Part shown: positions 1 through 6,373 of the stretch, piece after piece | Position numbering within the stretch: the stretch's first letter is position 1 | How the letters are laid out: the number at the start of each line of letters is the position of its first letter | Origin: an uncultured Coriobacteriales bacterium | Lineage (GTDB): Bacteria > Actinomycetota > Coriobacteriia > Coriobacteriales > UMGS124 | DNA: 7,645 bases | Assembly (NCBI GenBank): GCA_934662525.1 | Contig: CAKUKJ010000095.1 | Location: 1 to 7,645 of the forward strand | Direction: 5' to 3' | Position numbers and translations under genes: made by a program | Notes under the pieces: model-generated | The model's input: the letters and a program-made list of their open reading frames with translations, nothing else | The model's database searches: none | What the model was told of the DNA's origin: nothing

Positions 1-1658
1 GCGTACTTCTCCATCTTGCTGGGCTGCACATAGGCACTCGGCATGTACACAGCAAGCACGAGGGAGTCCAGCTCCTCGTATATCTCGCGATAGTTAATCG
101 CGTTCGGCAGCGTCGAGAGCTTGGGGCGCTTCGATATCGGCGGCAGGCGCTTCGGGAAGGGCCCGATGGCGCTCATATCGTAGTAACGTTGGATGTGCTT
201 GCGGCTGCGCGCCACGGTCACCTGGTCGAGCACCTCGAAGAAGTCATAGTCGAGCATGTCGGTGAGGGCGTGGGTCGTTCGCTGCTCGGCGGGCAGCTTC
301 GACCAGCGAGCGTAGACGGCCTGCGCGTTGCGGAAAACCGTCTCGATGTCGTTTTCCAAGTGCAGCTTCTCAGACCAGCCGGTAGGGTCGCCCCAGTACG
401 CCAGTGCGAGCTGGTTGCGCAGGTCGCGGAAACGGTTGTTCACGGGCGTGGCCGACAGCATCAGCACCTTGGTCTTCACACCCTGCTTGATAACCTTCTC
501 CATGAGCAGCTGGTAGCGGTTCATCTTGTCTTCCGACGCCGAGTCGCCGCCGTTTCGGAAGTTATGGCTCTCGTCGATGACGACAAGGCCGTATGCGCTC
601 CAGTTCAGGCGGTCGAGCGGCAGGCCGGTCTCGGACGTACCGCGCGTGCGCGAGAGGTCGGTGTGGTAGAGCACGTCGTACTGTAGCCGGTCGCCCGCGA
701 TGGGGTTGTTCACCACGTTGGAGTTGTAAGTAATCCAGTTGTCGCGCAGCTTCTTGGGGCACAGCACGAGCACGTCCTTATTGCGGCTCTCGCAGTACTT
801 GATCACGGCGAGCGCGGTGAACGTCTTGCCCAGACCCACGGAATCGGCCAGGATGCAGCCGTTGTAGGTCTCGAGCTTGTTGATGATGGCGAGCGCCGCG
901 TCCTTCTGGAAGTCGTAAAGCTTGTTCCAGATGAGGCTGTCGCGGAAGCCCAGCCCCTCGTTGGGCAGCACGTCCTCGGATACGTCGTCCAGAAACTCGC
1001 TGAATATGCGGTAGAGCGCCATGTAGTAGATGAGCTCGGGTGCGTTCTCCTGGTACATGGCCGTGATGCTGTCGATGACGGCATCGGTGACGTCGTGGAG
1101 CTCGCCCGAGTCCCAGGCGGCATCGAACTGCTTGAGCAGGGCGCGCGACTGGGAGGCGTCCAAGCGCATGGTCACGTCGGGGGCGTCTGCGGAGTTGTCG
1201 CAGCCGAGCTTGCGCGTGGTGAAGCCGTCGAAGGGCATGTAGGCTACGTTGTCGTCCGTCTTATCGATATCCATGAAACCGCTCATGCGCCCCTCGCCCT
1301 CGAAGGAGCGGAAGCGCGCCTTGCGGCGAATCCAGTCGGCGCACTCGGTCGCCACGGCCTTTTGCGTGAGCTCGTTGCGCAACTTGATCTCGAAGTCGGT
1401 GCCGCAAAGGTCCTGCTCGCGGGAAAGGCGCGGAATGTAGAACTCACGCTTCTCGCGCGCGGGACGCTGCTTGGTGAACGCCTGCGACGTGAAGACGAAG
1501 CGCAGCTCGTCGATACCTTCAAGCTGGGTGGCGAGTTCCTGATAGGCATACATGGAGAAAACCGACGCGGCTATCGCCACGCGGTCGCCGGCGGCTATGT
1601 TGGCGACAAGGTCGTCCTTGACGATGCGTGCCCTGTTGTCAAAGAAGTCGGGCTGCAT
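1..1658 (-). CDS. SNF2-family helicase with PLD-like N-terminal region (partial, C-terminal part beyond the left edge)
   Basis: The frame is open from ATG at 1658 to the window edge: 552 codons, without the second RecA lobe and C-terminus. Residues 1-150 resemble the phospholipase-D-like N-terminal region of this helicase family (LRFVFTSQAF at 53-62, then REFYIPRLSR at 71-80). No HxK catalytic motif is visible, so it may bind nucleic acid rather than cut it. Helicase lobe 1 follows: LYDFQKDA at 247-254 (Q-like), ADSVGLGKT at 271-279 (Walker A), VLVLCPKKL at 296-304 (motif Ia), VVIDESHNF at 359-367 (Walker B, DESH) and LMLSATPVNN at 399-408 (motif III). The family is an ATP-dependent SF2/SNF2 DNA translocase, usually around 1,000 residues and often next to restriction or defence genes (recalled, not searched). 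The start lies 6 bases after the RHH stop, with a purine-rich AAGGGGG inside the RHH gene end, so translation is probably coupled. Family call is strong; biological role is inferred. Confidence 0.93.
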   Translation of the reverse strand, partial: MQPDFFDNRARIVKDDLVANIAAGDRVAIAASVFSMYAYQELATQLEGIDELRFVFTSQAFTKQRPAREKREFYIPRLSREQDLCGTDFEIKLRNELTQKAVATECADWIRRKARFRSFEGEGRMSGFMDIDKTDDNVAYMPFDGFTTRKLGCDNSADAPDVTMRLDASQSRALLKQFDAAWDSGELHDVTDAVIDSITAMYQENAPELIYYMALYRIFSEFLDDVSEDVLPNEGLGFRDSLIWNKLYDFQKDAALAIINKLETYNGCILADSVGLGKTFTALAVIKYCESRNKDVLVLCPKKLRDNWITYNSNVVNNPIAGDRLQYDVLYHTDLSRTRGTSETGLPLDRLNWSAYGLVVIDESHNFRNGGDSASEDKMNRYQLLMEKVIKQGVKTKVLMLSATPVNNRFRDLRNQLALAYWGDPTGWSEKLHLENDIETVFRNAQAVYARWSKLPAEQRTTHALTDMLDYDFFEVLDQVTVARSRKHIQRYYDMSAIGPFPKRLPPISKRPKLSTLPNAINYREIYEELDSLVLAVYMPSAYVQPSKMEKY

Positions 1659-1664
1659 AAGCTC

Positions 1665-1877
1665 TTATGCCCCCTTTTTCGCGAGCTCTTCGATCATGCA
1701 GGTGCGCACGAAGGCCGAGAAGCTCATACCTCGCAGTGCCGCCTCCTCTTTCGCCGCGTCGCGCAGGGCATCGGGGATGCGCAGGGTCACGGATACTTGG
1801 TCGCCATCCACCAGGAAGCCGCGTATCTCGGTTTGGCTGGGGCTGGACTCTATGAGCTGCCTATAGGTCGTCGGCAT
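1665..1877 (-). CDS. Ribbon-helix-helix (CopG/Arc-type) DNA-binding regulator
   Basis: A 70-residue protein. Residues 28-34 (QVSVTLR) form the expected DNA-contacting beta strand. Helix 1 (IPDALRDAAKEEAALRG) and helix 2 (SFSAFVRTCMIEELAKKG) follow, the standard RHH order. Such proteins dimerise through the strand and bind short direct or inverted repeats, often in their own promoter. I chose ATG at 1877 because GGGAG lies 5 bases upstream. An in-frame TTG at 1910 would add 11 residues but has no ribosome site and falls on the probable operator. The first 25 residues are polar and may be a flexible arm. The helicase starts 6 bases downstream, so the two form one operon, and this is probably its repressor. 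It could instead be an antitoxin-like partner, but no small toxin gene is present, only the helicase. High confidence in fold, moderate in role. Confidence 0.85.
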   Translation of the reverse strand: MPTTYRQLIESSPSQTEIRGFLVDGDQVSVTLRIPDALRDAAKEEAALRGMSFSAFVRTCMIEELAKKGA

Positions 1878-1902
1878 CGGCACTCCCGTCGCTTGAGATG
1901 CG

Positions 1903-1934
1903 AAATGCAATACAAATGCGTTTGCAGCATTATA
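1903..1934 (-). promoter_or_regulatory. Promoter -10 and probable RHH operator
   Basis: On the minus strand a perfect TATAAT lies at 1934-1929, which puts the transcription start near 1922 and gives a leader of about 45 bases before the RHH ATG. No convincing -35 box is seen at 16-19 bp spacing. Just downstream, GCATTT occurs twice exactly 11 bp apart (1919-1914 and 1908-1903). One helical turn is the spacing expected for cooperative RHH dimers. A CAAA/TTTG inverted pair overlaps the distal copy. The position around the start site fits repression of the operon by its own first product. The operator role is inferred. Confidence 0.6.
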
Positions 1935-2167
1935 TCGTGGTGATGCGTTGCGGCGCGGAGAGCACGACGACAGCCGAAGAATGGATCACGCAAAGGCAGG
2001 CGGTACATGCAACCTGTTGACGGGCATGAAGTCATCCATCCCGATTCAATCTGTGGCGTCGGGGCTCAGGAATCCCCCGCTCTCGCCGGCGCGATGTCAC
2101 CGCCACATAACCTCGGGAGAGCACCAGGCAACGCGCCGCTCCCCCGCAGCCCGCCCGGCCTCCCAGC
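1935..2167. other. Intergenic region between the DegV gene end and the RHH promoter
   Basis: No gene is supported here. Short open frames on both strands lack ribosome sites and read as low-complexity R/P/A-rich translations typical of GC-rich shadows. Downstream of the DegV stop (minus strand) there are GC-rich stretches but no clean hairpin plus T-run, so I cannot place a terminator. The DegV transcript may read toward the RHH-helicase operon. Confidence 0.5.
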
Positions 2168-3052
2168 CTACCCCCTCGCGAAGAACGCCACGCCGATGGC
2201 GCCGGGGCCCACGTGGGTGCCGATGGTGGCGCCGATGCCGCTGGTGGGGATGGAGGCGAGGCTCTCGGGGCCAGCACCCGGCTCAACGCCGAACAGGCCG
2301 GGGTTGGCAGCTATGAACTCGCGCATCGCCGTGTCGTCCACGCCTGTGTGGGCCACGACATAGGGAAGCGTCAGGTCGATGCCGCCCTCCCCTTCCACAA
2401 GCCGGGCAAGCTGGGCGCGGCCGGCCTTTGCCCCGCGCGCCTTGCCAGCCTGCGCGATGGCGCCCGCCTCGACGGCAACGATGGGCTTGACGTTGAGCAG
2501 CGTGCCTGCTGCTGCGGCCACGCCCGAGATGCGTCCGCCGCGCCGCAGGTACTCGAGCGTGTCGAGCAAGGCAAACACGCGTACGTCCTGCTTGCGGGCG
2601 TTGAGCTCCTCCACGAGCTCGGCGGCAGACGCGCCCTCGGCAACCCTCCTCATCGCAAGCCGCGTGAGCACCTGCTCGCCGATGCTCACGTTCTCCGAGT
2701 CCACGACATGCACGCGCCCCCGCAAGTGCAAAGGCAGCTCGTCTCGCGCCATGAGGGCGCTTGCGCAAGTGCCCGACAGACCCGAGGAGACGGTGAGGCA
2801 CACGACCTCGTCATCCTTCGCCAACGCGCGTCTGAACGCCTCCTCAAAGAACCCCGGGGCAATCTGGCTCGTCGTGGGCAGGTCCTTGCCCTCAGAGAGC
2901 TTGCGGTAGAACTCCTCGTGCGTGAGGTCCACCCCGTCGAGATACTCGCGCTCGCCGATTCGCACACGCATGGGCAGAAACGCCGCGCCTGCCGCTACCA
3001 CCTCGTCGCGGGAAATGTCGCAGGTTGAGTCCACCATCAGTTTCATGCTCAT
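2168..3052 (-). CDS. DegV family fatty-acid-binding protein
   Basis: A 294-residue protein of normal length for the family. DegV proteins are cytosolic two-domain proteins that bind a single fatty acid; in Firmicutes the related FakB partners supply it to the kinase FakA for phosphorylation. Hallmarks are visible: N-terminal MVDSTCDI (6-13), LPTTSQIAPG (58-67), the loop VSSGLSGT (88-95) with the serine-rich ligand-head site, HVVDSEN (115-121), LDTLEYLRRGGRIS (163-176) and the C-terminal GATIGTHVGPGAIGVAFF (274-291). The start is uncertain: TTG 3058, ATG 3052 and ATG 3046 are in frame, and only a weak AGAAAG lies upstream. Homologues usually begin just before the DSTCD motif, so 3052 or 3046 is most likely. 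No kinase partner is in the window. It diverges from tRNA-Pro and appears to be a monocistronic housekeeping gene. Confidence 0.95.
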   Translation of the reverse strand: MSMKLMVDSTCDISRDEVVAAGAAFLPMRVRIGEREYLDGVDLTHEEFYRKLSEGKDLPTTSQIAPGFFEEAFRRALAKDDEVVCLTVSSGLSGTCASALMARDELPLHLRGRVHVVDSENVSIGEQVLTRLAMRRVAEGASAAELVEELNARKQDVRVFALLDTLEYLRRGGRISGVAAAAGTLLNVKPIVAVEAGAIAQAGKARGAKAGRAQLARLVEGEGGIDLTLPYVVAHTGVDDTAMREFIAANPGLFGVEPGAGPESLASIPTSGIGATIGTHVGPGAIGVAFFARG

Positions 3053-3226
3053 GCGCAAGGCTTTCTAAGAGGGGCCGCGTTTGTTGAACCGGCCAATTAC
3101 AAGTCTTCCCAGGGTACCCATGTCGGTGAGGCGGGATGCAACCCGGGCGCATTCGGCACCGCAACCACACGGAAGAGCCCCTTCCAGCCGAAATCCCAGA
3201 TTGCTTCCTGATTGCGAAAAAAGTTC
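3053..3226. other. Intergenic region between the divergent DegV gene and tRNA-Pro
   Basis: No gene is seen. The DegV promoter should lie here or just beyond. The only minus-strand -10-like sequences are TGTAAT near 3104 and a GATAAT-like box near 3255, neither with a good -35. Open frames crossing this stretch lack ribosome sites. Confidence 0.4.
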
Positions 3227-3255
3227 TTGCATTTGTCTTGCAAGTACCATATTAT
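3227..3255 (+). promoter_or_regulatory. Promoter of tRNA-Pro
   Basis: TTGCAT (3227-3232) and TATTAT (3250-3255) are separated by exactly 17 bp. This is a good vegetative sigma promoter, with predicted start near 3262, about 13 bases before the mature tRNA 5' end. CTTGCA occurs at 3226, 3237 and 3261. The first two copies are 11 bp apart and form a motif close to the RHH operator at 1906-1919. Confidence 0.7.
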
Positions 3256-3274
3256 CTTTTCTTGCACTTGAGCA

Positions 3275-3351
<77 letters not shown>

Positions 3352-3364
3352 TGCTAACGATAAA

Positions 3365-3397
3365 GCCAGGAGCCGAAAGGTTCCTGGCCTTTTGTGT
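3365..3397 (+). terminator. Rho-independent terminator of tRNA-Pro
   Basis: GCCAGGAGCC pairs with GGTTCCTGGC over 10 bp (one G-T pair) around a GAAA tetraloop of the stable GNRA class. CTTTTGTGTTT follows. It starts 13 bases after the tRNA CCA end and closes the unit cleanly. Confidence 0.92.
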
Positions 3398-3489
3398 TTA
3401 CCTGCGCCGCTTGCCAGACAATCTTCTTATACTTACCTATATTCGTTAGTCTTTATAAGTCTTCTTAGTTTTGTTATATTTCTTTTATA
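3398..3489. other. AT-rich junction between the tRNA unit and truncated ATPase 1
   Basis: From 3421 to 3489 only 15 of 69 bases are G or C, far below the surrounding GC-rich DNA. The plus strand is pyrimidine-rich. Two near-identical tandem 10-mers lie at 3448-3457 (AGTCTTTATA) and 3458-3467 (AGTCTTCTTA). No gene is seen. The frame of the next gene stays open upstream only to a TAG at 3466-3468. The seven codons before its ATG include ISFI, which resembles the beta strand that normally precedes this P-loop. This is the likely breakpoint zone of the truncation. Confidence 0.5.
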
Positions 3490-4515
3490 ATGGGGACACG
3501 TGGCACCGGAAAAACGACTCTCGTCGAGCATCTTTCTCAATGCGCACAGGCAAAGGGATGGGACACGTTCGATGTCACTGCAGACAATGCCTTGAACTCT
3601 CTCTTTAGATTGCTTGTGCACACTGACACGCACACCACGACGGTCTCTCCACAAGTTAGCGTCAACGTCCTCGGCTCCGGAGCAAGCCTCGGAGGCTCGG
3701 GAACGACGAAAACCGCCCACTACACCGTCGATGACCTTGAGACACTCTTGCTCGCAGCATGCGAAAAAGCCGCCAAGGGATTGTTCATCTCCATCGACGA
3801 GATTCAGAAGGTTCCACTCGACGATGTTTCACGCATTTGCGGGGCATTCCAAATGGCTTCACGCAAGGGGCACGATGTCGCGCTCGTTGCAGCTGGACTC
3901 CCGCGGGCATATGACAACGTCATTCACCATGATGGCTGCACCTTCATGCGGCGCTGCGTCCATGAGGAGCTCGGGCTGTTTACTCGCAGCGAGGTCGAGG
4001 GTGCCTTTGAAAACGCATTTTGCGGCATCAAAGGGCTCACGGTTGCCCCCGACGCTCTCACCAAGCTCGTCACGCTCAGCAGCGGTCACCCCTATATGAC
4101 ACAGCTCCTCGGCTATTATGCAGTGGAGTATGCGAACCAGCATGCCCAGCGCAACGCGTTCATGCTCGATCCGCACGATGTCGAGGAGTTCTTTCCCGTT
4201 GTTCTCTCAGCATATGAGAGGCGTTCCCTTCAACCGCTTGTCGACACCATGAGTCCAGGAGAGATCAACTATCTGCGGGCTATGGCGGAAAGCATGGATG
4301 CATCGCATGTAGCAAAAACCGCAGACGTCGCCAAGGCCTTGGGCAAAGAGCCCCGTCAGGTCGCCCCATATCGCCAATCCCTCCTAAACGACGGCATCAT
4401 CCTGGCCGTCAAACGTGGCTTCATCCGCTTTAACGTCCCCTATCTGCGCAGCTACATCCAAAAGCCCCCGGACAAAGACGAGAACGTGAGGCTTGTCGAA
4501 GAATGGGACGTGTGA
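3490..4515 (+). CDS. P-loop ATPase (AAA_16-like), missing its N-terminus
   Basis: A 341-residue open frame beginning directly in the Walker A loop (GTRGTGKTT at 2-10). Walker B is GLFISIDE (97-104), a sensor-1-like strand ends AAGLP (134-138), and a C-terminal winged-helix-like region follows (roughly 250-325, with TADVAKALGKEPRQVAPY). It belongs to the same family as ATPase 3 in this window: both share RGTGKT, the DE Walker B, the AGLP strand, a GxP(Y/F)M(T/F)QL(L/V)GY motif and the helical C-terminus. By comparison about 50 residues are absent, including the conserved AGRE segment. No ribosome site precedes the ATG and a TATAAT overlaps it, so translation is doubtful. The rest has no stop or frameshift, so the loss looks recent. 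It is either a decaying gene or a locus reactivated from an unusual start. The family is often annotated only as ATP-binding protein; the cellular role is unknown. It ends converging with the DUF4143 gene. Confidence 0.75.
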   Translation: MGTRGTGKTTLVEHLSQCAQAKGWDTFDVTADNALNSLFRLLVHTDTHTTTVSPQVSVNVLGSGASLGGSGTTKTAHYTVDDLETLLLAACEKAAKGLFISIDEIQKVPLDDVSRICGAFQMASRKGHDVALVAAGLPRAYDNVIHHDGCTFMRRCVHEELGLFTRSEVEGAFENAFCGIKGLTVAPDALTKLVTLSSGHPYMTQLLGYYAVEYANQHAQRNAFMLDPHDVEEFFPVVLSAYERRSLQPLVDTMSPGEINYLRAMAESMDASHVAKTADVAKALGKEPRQVAPYRQSLLNDGIILAVKRGFIRFNVPYLRSYIQKPPDKDENVRLVEEWDV

Positions 4516-4802
4516 ACCGAGGGCCATCGACAATGCTCAACCACCTCATGGAGCAGGAGCCAGCAAGGGCCTCGCGCGCTTGTATGTTAGCCTCGGTCCT
4601 CCGAGTCACCGGCGAGTCGCGTCGGAACCCCTCGTGACGTATGCCTTCGGTGAGGTGTACAGGAGCCTCGTTCAGATGCGCCGTCGAAACGGACTGCATC
4701 CCCTGCATGGCGCAGGACACCCACCCCGTGAGCGAACAGGCTTGGGCGTTCCCCGTCTGGGCGGTATAAAGGAGGGCGGCATCCCAGTCTCAGATGTCCC
4801 AG
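4516..4802. other. Convergent intergenic region holding a degenerate gene remnant
   Basis: It lies between the 3' ends of ATPase 1 (plus) and the DUF4143 ATPase (minus). A minus-strand frame is open from a TGA near 4793 to 4430. It encodes YTAQTGN near its start, which is homologous to a second copy at 6321-6373. The only small hairpin seen (CTCGG-TCCT-CCGAG) lacks a T-run, so no terminator can be placed. Confidence 0.45.
4716..4768 (-). repeat. Copy R1 of a diverged 53-bp coding-like repeat
   Basis: R1 aligns without gaps to 6321-6373 (R2), same strand, 39 of 53 positions identical. Read on the minus strand both give YTAQTGN, then a two-residue variable spot, then A-x-x-L-x-G-x-V-S. R1 starts shortly after the stop of the DUF4143 gene, on the same strand. 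It looks like a remnant of the 3' part of an unidentified gene. The A-L-L-L-A-G-Q-V stretch of R2 faintly recalls the C-terminal AGQ motif of FabK/nitronate monooxygenase flavoproteins, but this is too short to call. Confidence 0.6.
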
Positions 4803-6074
4803 CTATCGGTGCAAGAAGAAGTCGATCGCGTTCACTATCTCGATGCCGTCGATATCCGAAGGGTAGGCGCCGTCGAGCACGACAACGATTTTCCTGTATT
4901 CGTCGCCAATCCTGCGCAGGGCAGACAGCTCGCGTTGCAACGTATCCTCATCGCGCATATCTTCGGTCACCTGCACATATATGCGCTGCTTTGGCTTTGT
5001 TGCCACAAAATCGACCTCGCCTGCGCGTAGATGTCCTACCATCACGTCGTAATCGTCATATATCAGTTGGTTGTACACGAGATTCTCAAGAATATGCCCT
5101 TGGTCACTCCCGCGATAAGAATCTAGATAGCTCCTCAGCCCCGAATCGACGATATAGTATTTGCCGCCGGTTTTGAGCAGCTCACGTCCCTTGATGTCAA
5201 ACCGAGACACATGGGAAAACAGGTAGGCCTCCACCAAAGTCGAAATGTAGAAATCGGCGGTCGCACGGTTGGTGGTCGCCCCTTCGGCTTGCAGCGTGAC
5301 GGCGATTTTGTTGACCGAGGTCTCGTTGCCAACATTGTCGGCAAGAAAAGCGCAGATCTTCTCGAGCACCCCCCGGTCGCTTACGCCACGCAACGATTTG
5401 CGACGCGCACGCATCATGATGTCACGCACGATAACCGTCTGGTAGATGGCGTACATATAGTCCCTATGCGTTTTGATGTCGGGCTCGAGCAGGGCAAGAT
5501 AGGGAAACCCGCCATACGTCAAGTATTGGTCAAAGAGACTGCGCAACGTGGCAAAAGACCCGTCCGCAAACAGGGCAACATCGCCATTGTTGCCTCCTGC
5601 CGTGCTCCAAGAGGCCCCACGAAACTCGAGATATTCCGAAAAGACAAGCGGACGTAAGGCAATTTCGACGTAGCGTCCCGATATCAACGTCGTAAGCTCG
5701 CTCGAAAGAAGAAAAGCGTTCGAACCCGTCACATAGATGTCGCAGTCGATATCGACCCGTAACGAGTTGATTGCCTTCTCCCACCCGACAACGTTCTGAA
5801 TCTCATCGAAAAACAGGTAAGTTTTTCCCGAAGCCGTAACACGTTCCCGCACGCGCTTATAGAGGTCGCGGTAATCCTCGATGTCGGCAAACTCCAGGGA
5901 CTCCATCTTGAATGTGACAAGCCTTGATTCGGGGATGCCCCGAGCCGCTAGATGCCGTTTCATCATCTCGAGCAAGGTGGACTTGCCGCAACGTCGCACC
6001 CCGGTAATCACCTTTATGAGGTCGGTGTCCTGAAACGCCATGAGCTTATCAAGGTACTTTTGCCTGACAATCAC
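4803..6074 (-). CDS. AAA_14/DUF4143 family ATPase
   Basis: An intact 423-residue protein, normal for the family. The AAA domain has Walker A GVRRCGKST (25-33), Walker B YLFFDEIQ (86-93), sensor YVTGSNA (114-120) and SGRY (132-135), whose arginine is a likely finger. The DUF4143 region spans about 180-345, with YLTYGGFP (184-191) and KYYIVDSGL (305-313). The C-terminal end carries a PD-(D/E)XK-like pattern: E330 in ILENLVYN, GEVDF (352-356) and YVQV (366-369). The expected lysine of the last motif is Q368, so nuclease activity may be lost. The start is GTG, supported by GGGGAG 5 bases upstream. These ATPases are abundant and poorly understood in bacteria and archaea, often multi-copy and variable between strains. 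The gene is monocistronic, with an elaborate inverted-repeat promoter, and is flanked by R1 and R2. Confidence 0.93.
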   Translation of the reverse strand: MIVRQKYLDKLMAFQDTDLIKVITGVRRCGKSTLLEMMKRHLAARGIPESRLVTFKMESLEFADIEDYRDLYKRVRERVTASGKTYLFFDEIQNVVGWEKAINSLRVDIDCDIYVTGSNAFLLSSELTTLISGRYVEIALRPLVFSEYLEFRGASWSTAGGNNGDVALFADGSFATLRSLFDQYLTYGGFPYLALLEPDIKTHRDYMYAIYQTVIVRDIMMRARRKSLRGVSDRGVLEKICAFLADNVGNETSVNKIAVTLQAEGATTNRATADFYISTLVEAYLFSHVSRFDIKGRELLKTGGKYYIVDSGLRSYLDSYRGSDQGHILENLVYNQLIYDDYDVMVGHLRAGEVDFVATKPKQRIYVQVTEDMRDEDTLQRELSALRRIGDEYRKIVVVLDGAYPSDIDGIEIVNAIDFFLHR

Positions 6075-6101
6075 TGTCTCTCCCCTGCTCGACTTGAGAG
6101 A

Positions 6102-6130
6102 AGCATAGTCAAAACTTGTCAGTTACGCAA
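6102..6130 (-). promoter_or_regulatory. Promoter of the DUF4143 ATPase
   Basis: On the minus strand TTGCGT (6130-6125) and TATGCT (6107-6102) are 17 bp apart. Predicted start is near 6095, giving a leader of about 20 bases to the GTG. Both boxes lie inside or at the edge of the 16-bp inverted repeat, so anything bound to that repeat would cover the promoter. Confidence 0.5.
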
Positions 6131-6143
6131 GTTTTGACTATGC
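6103..6143. repeat. Perfect 16-bp inverted repeat over the DUF4143 promoter
   Basis: GCATAGTCAAAACTTG (6103-6118) is followed by its exact reverse complement (6128-6143), with a 9-base spacer. No T-run follows on either strand, so it does not look like a terminator. The length and promoter overlap suggest an operator for a dimeric regulator. A cruciform or recombinase site is an alternative. Confidence 0.9.
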
Positions 6144-6144
6144 G

Positions 6145-6181
6145 ATAGACGAAACTTGCAAGCGGTGCAGGTTTTGACTAT
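6145..6181. repeat. Second, imperfect inverted repeat of the same motif
   Basis: ATAGACGAAACTTGC (6145-6159) and GCAGGTTTTGACTAT (6167-6181) are inverted copies of the motif in the neighbouring perfect repeat, with three mismatches between the arms. The offset from the first pair is exactly 40 bp for both arms. The unit is therefore a tandem duplication of an inverted repeat, four half-sites in all, placed upstream of the probable -35. Confidence 0.85.
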
Positions 6182-6320
6182 TGACATGCAGACAGGCGGT
6201 ATTTTCCCGCAGAACCGCAGGCACCCAACTTGTGTTTGCGGAATACGCAAGGAGGCCCGCATCACCAGGTCGATTGGGGTGTCCGAAATAACGATGCACT
6301 TCGCCCTGCCCAGCTGCAAA

Positions 6321-6373
6321 GACACCTGCCCCGCAAGCAAGAGGGCCCGGTCGTTTCCTGTCTGGGCGGTGTA
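6321..6373 (-). repeat. Copy R2 of a diverged 53-bp coding-like repeat
   Basis: This is the partner of 4716-4768. Its minus-strand frame is open from a TGA near 6397 to 6119 and reads YTAQTGN followed by A-L-L-L-A-G-Q-V-S. It overlaps the 3' end of ATPase 3 in a different frame. Downstream of the 53 bp the similarity between copies fades. The reading frame continues through the inverted-repeat array to its stop, which is probably chance. Confidence 0.6.

Noticed and set aside
189..686. Plus-strand open frame of 165 codons
   Set aside because: Antisense to the helicase lobe 1 motifs, with shadow-type composition.
1878..1910. TTG start giving an 81-residue RHH protein
   Set aside because: No ribosome site and it falls on the operator repeats; ATG 1877 has GGGAG at good spacing.
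1095..1943. Long plus-strand open frame (282 codons) opposite the helicase
   Set aside because: It mirrors the helicase frame, has no ribosome site and no recognisable motif; the minus strand carries all helicase motifs.
2213..3028. Long plus-strand open frame (271 codons) opposite the DegV gene
   Set aside because: A GC-rich antisense shadow; DegV on the minus strand has its full set of family motifs.
4493..5176. Plus-strand open frame of 227 codons after ATPase 1
   Set aside because: It overlaps the intact DUF4143 gene on the opposite strand and its translation is Arg/Ser-rich without motifs.
6103..6181. CRISPR array or terminator
   Set aside because: Half-sites alternate in orientation, there are only two units, the spacers are 3-9 bases, and there is no T-run or cas gene.
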